In this document: positions 5,704 to 6,518 of the stretch, piece by piece
How positions within the stretch are numbered: position 1 is the first letter of the stretch
How the letters are laid out: each line of letters begins with the position of its first letter
DNA from: Verrucomicrobiales bacterium
GTDB lineage: Bacteria; Verrucomicrobiota; Verrucomicrobiia; Verrucomicrobiales; Akkermansiaceae
Reading direction: 5' to 3'
DNA length: 6,518 nt
Assembly: GCA_003527555.1 (NCBI GenBank)
Contig: DPWT01000225.1
Coordinates: 1-6,518 of the forward strand
Notes under the pieces: model-generated
The model's database searches: none
What the model saw: the letters and a program-made list of their open reading frames with translations, nothing else
Told to the model about the DNA's origin: nothing
Position numbers and translations under genes: made by a program

Positions 5704-6518
5704 ATGATCAAAGATCTTGAACACGCCTTGTCGTCCGCTATCAAATCCATCGGAGTAGATTTACCTGAGGGATTCACTATCCAAGTGAACGCTGCTGCTG
5801 ATTTACGCTTTGGCGATTACCAGAGCAATGCCGCAATGATTTTGGCTAAACGACTCAAGAGCAACCCTCGCGAGCTTGCAATGAAAGTGGTGGATGCCCT
5901 TGATCTTGGTGATTTGGCGTCCGCGGATATTGCTGGCCCTGGCTTTATTAATTTTAAGATAAGCTGTGGTGCATGGAGTGAGCGGGTGAGTGGGCTTCTC
6001 TGTGATGACCGTCTGGGTGTTCCCGTTGCAAGCCCGAGCCAGACGGTTGTGGTGGATTTTTCCGCACCGAATGTTGCCAAGCCGATGCATGTGGGCCACA
6101 TCCGTTCCACGATCATAGGTGATAGCTTGGCGAGGATAGCTAATTTTATGGGTCATGAGGTCATCACGGATAACCATATTGGTGACTGGGGAACCCAGTT
6201 CGGGATGATCATCCACGCATGGAAAAATGTCCTCGACCCCGGAGCCCTTCAAAATGATCCAGTAGCAGAGCTTCTGCGGGTGTATCGTGAGATTAATGCA
6301 CAATGTGGTGATGATGAAACTGTGCGTGAAATTTGTAAACAAGAGCTTGTGAAGCTGCAAGGAGGTGACGAGGAAAACCTCGAAATTTGGGGGAAATGTG
6401 TGGAGCTATCGAAGCAGGGGCTACAGGGTATTTACGACCGCCTTGATGTGAAATTTGATTATTGGTATGGGGAGAGTAGTTACAATGACCGCTTAGCACC
6501 GCTGGTTGAAGGGATGTT
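5704..6518 (+). CDS. argS: Arginyl-tRNA synthetase, N-terminal part (partial)
   Basis: ArgS is a class I aminoacyl-tRNA synthetase that charges tRNA-Arg with arginine in the cytosol. The first 271 codons are present and the frame runs open off the right edge; the family is usually about 550-600 residues, so roughly half is seen. Residues 1-110 form the ArgS-specific N-terminal additional domain that contacts the tRNA D-loop, including FGDYQSNAAMILAK (36-49) and IAGPGFINF (76-84). The catalytic domain opens with VVVDFSAPNVAKPMHVGHIR, holding the HIGH-type signature H129-V-G-H132. It is followed by STIIGDSLARI and DNHIGDWGTQFGMII (156-170), typical of ArgS. The KMSK-region counterpart would lie beyond the window. 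The ATG at 5704 gives a normal family start. The 29-base gap from the EIIA stop has no clear Shine-Dalgarno. No frameshift or stop interrupts the visible part. Confidence 0.97.
   Translation, partial: MIKDLEHALSSAIKSIGVDLPEGFTIQVNAAADLRFGDYQSNAAMILAKRLKSNPRELAMKVVDALDLGDLASADIAGPGFINFKISCGAWSERVSGLLCDDRLGVPVASPSQTVVVDFSAPNVAKPMHVGHIRSTIIGDSLARIANFMGHEVITDNHIGDWGTQFGMIIHAWKNVLDPGALQNDPVAELLRVYREINAQCGDDETVREICKQELVKLQGGDEENLEIWGKCVELSKQGLQGIYDRLDVKFDYWYGESSYNDRLAPLVEGM

Noticed and set aside
5803..6360. A 185-codon open frame on the minus strand.
   Set aside because: It is antisense to argS, whose plus-strand frame has the HVGH signature and other ArgS motifs. Nothing in the antisense translation resembles a protein family.

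Overview
The window looks like a chromosomal piece of a Gram-negative bacterium, most likely of the Verrucomicrobiota. Three things point there: an unusually long SecA (1060 aa) with large insertions, the start of a XylR-type (substrate-binding domain plus AraC) regulator common in that phylum, and starts without a clear Shine-Dalgarno sequence. The phylum call is an inference from family resemblance, not a database result. No tRNA, rRNA, CRISPR array, transposase or phage gene is visible.

Layout, left to right. Positions 1-149 (minus) hold the N-terminus of a XylR-like sugar-responsive regulator cut by the window edge. Positions 150-503 are non-coding and full of small structured repeats: a 7-bp dyad, a multi-hairpin palindromic element with two identical 20-bp ends, an octamer tandem array, and a GC hairpin touching the secA stop codon. 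Positions 504-3686 (minus) are secA, the ATPase motor of the general secretion pathway. Next come an MntR-type manganese-responsive repressor (3797-4219, minus) and an unrecognised exported protein (start probably 5062, end 4268, minus). A divergent intergenic region of about 130 bp separates these from two plus-strand genes: a PTS EIIA (PtsN/fructose type, 5195-5674) and, 29 bp later, the first 271 codons of argS, running off the right edge.

Together this is mostly housekeeping: protein export, metal homeostasis, translation and PTS-type phosphotransfer. The three minus-strand genes secA, mntR and the exported protein are co-directional but spaced 48-110 bp apart, so one operon is not certain. 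The EIIA and argS genes are close enough to be co-transcribed.

The most interesting item is the exported protein. Its C-terminal half carries an order of residues that fits a PD-(D/E)XK nuclease-like core (PD at 156-157, D-P-K at 175-177) behind a signal peptide. The second is the repeat-rich intergenic region at 150-503, which looks like a landing or birth site of interspersed palindromic elements.
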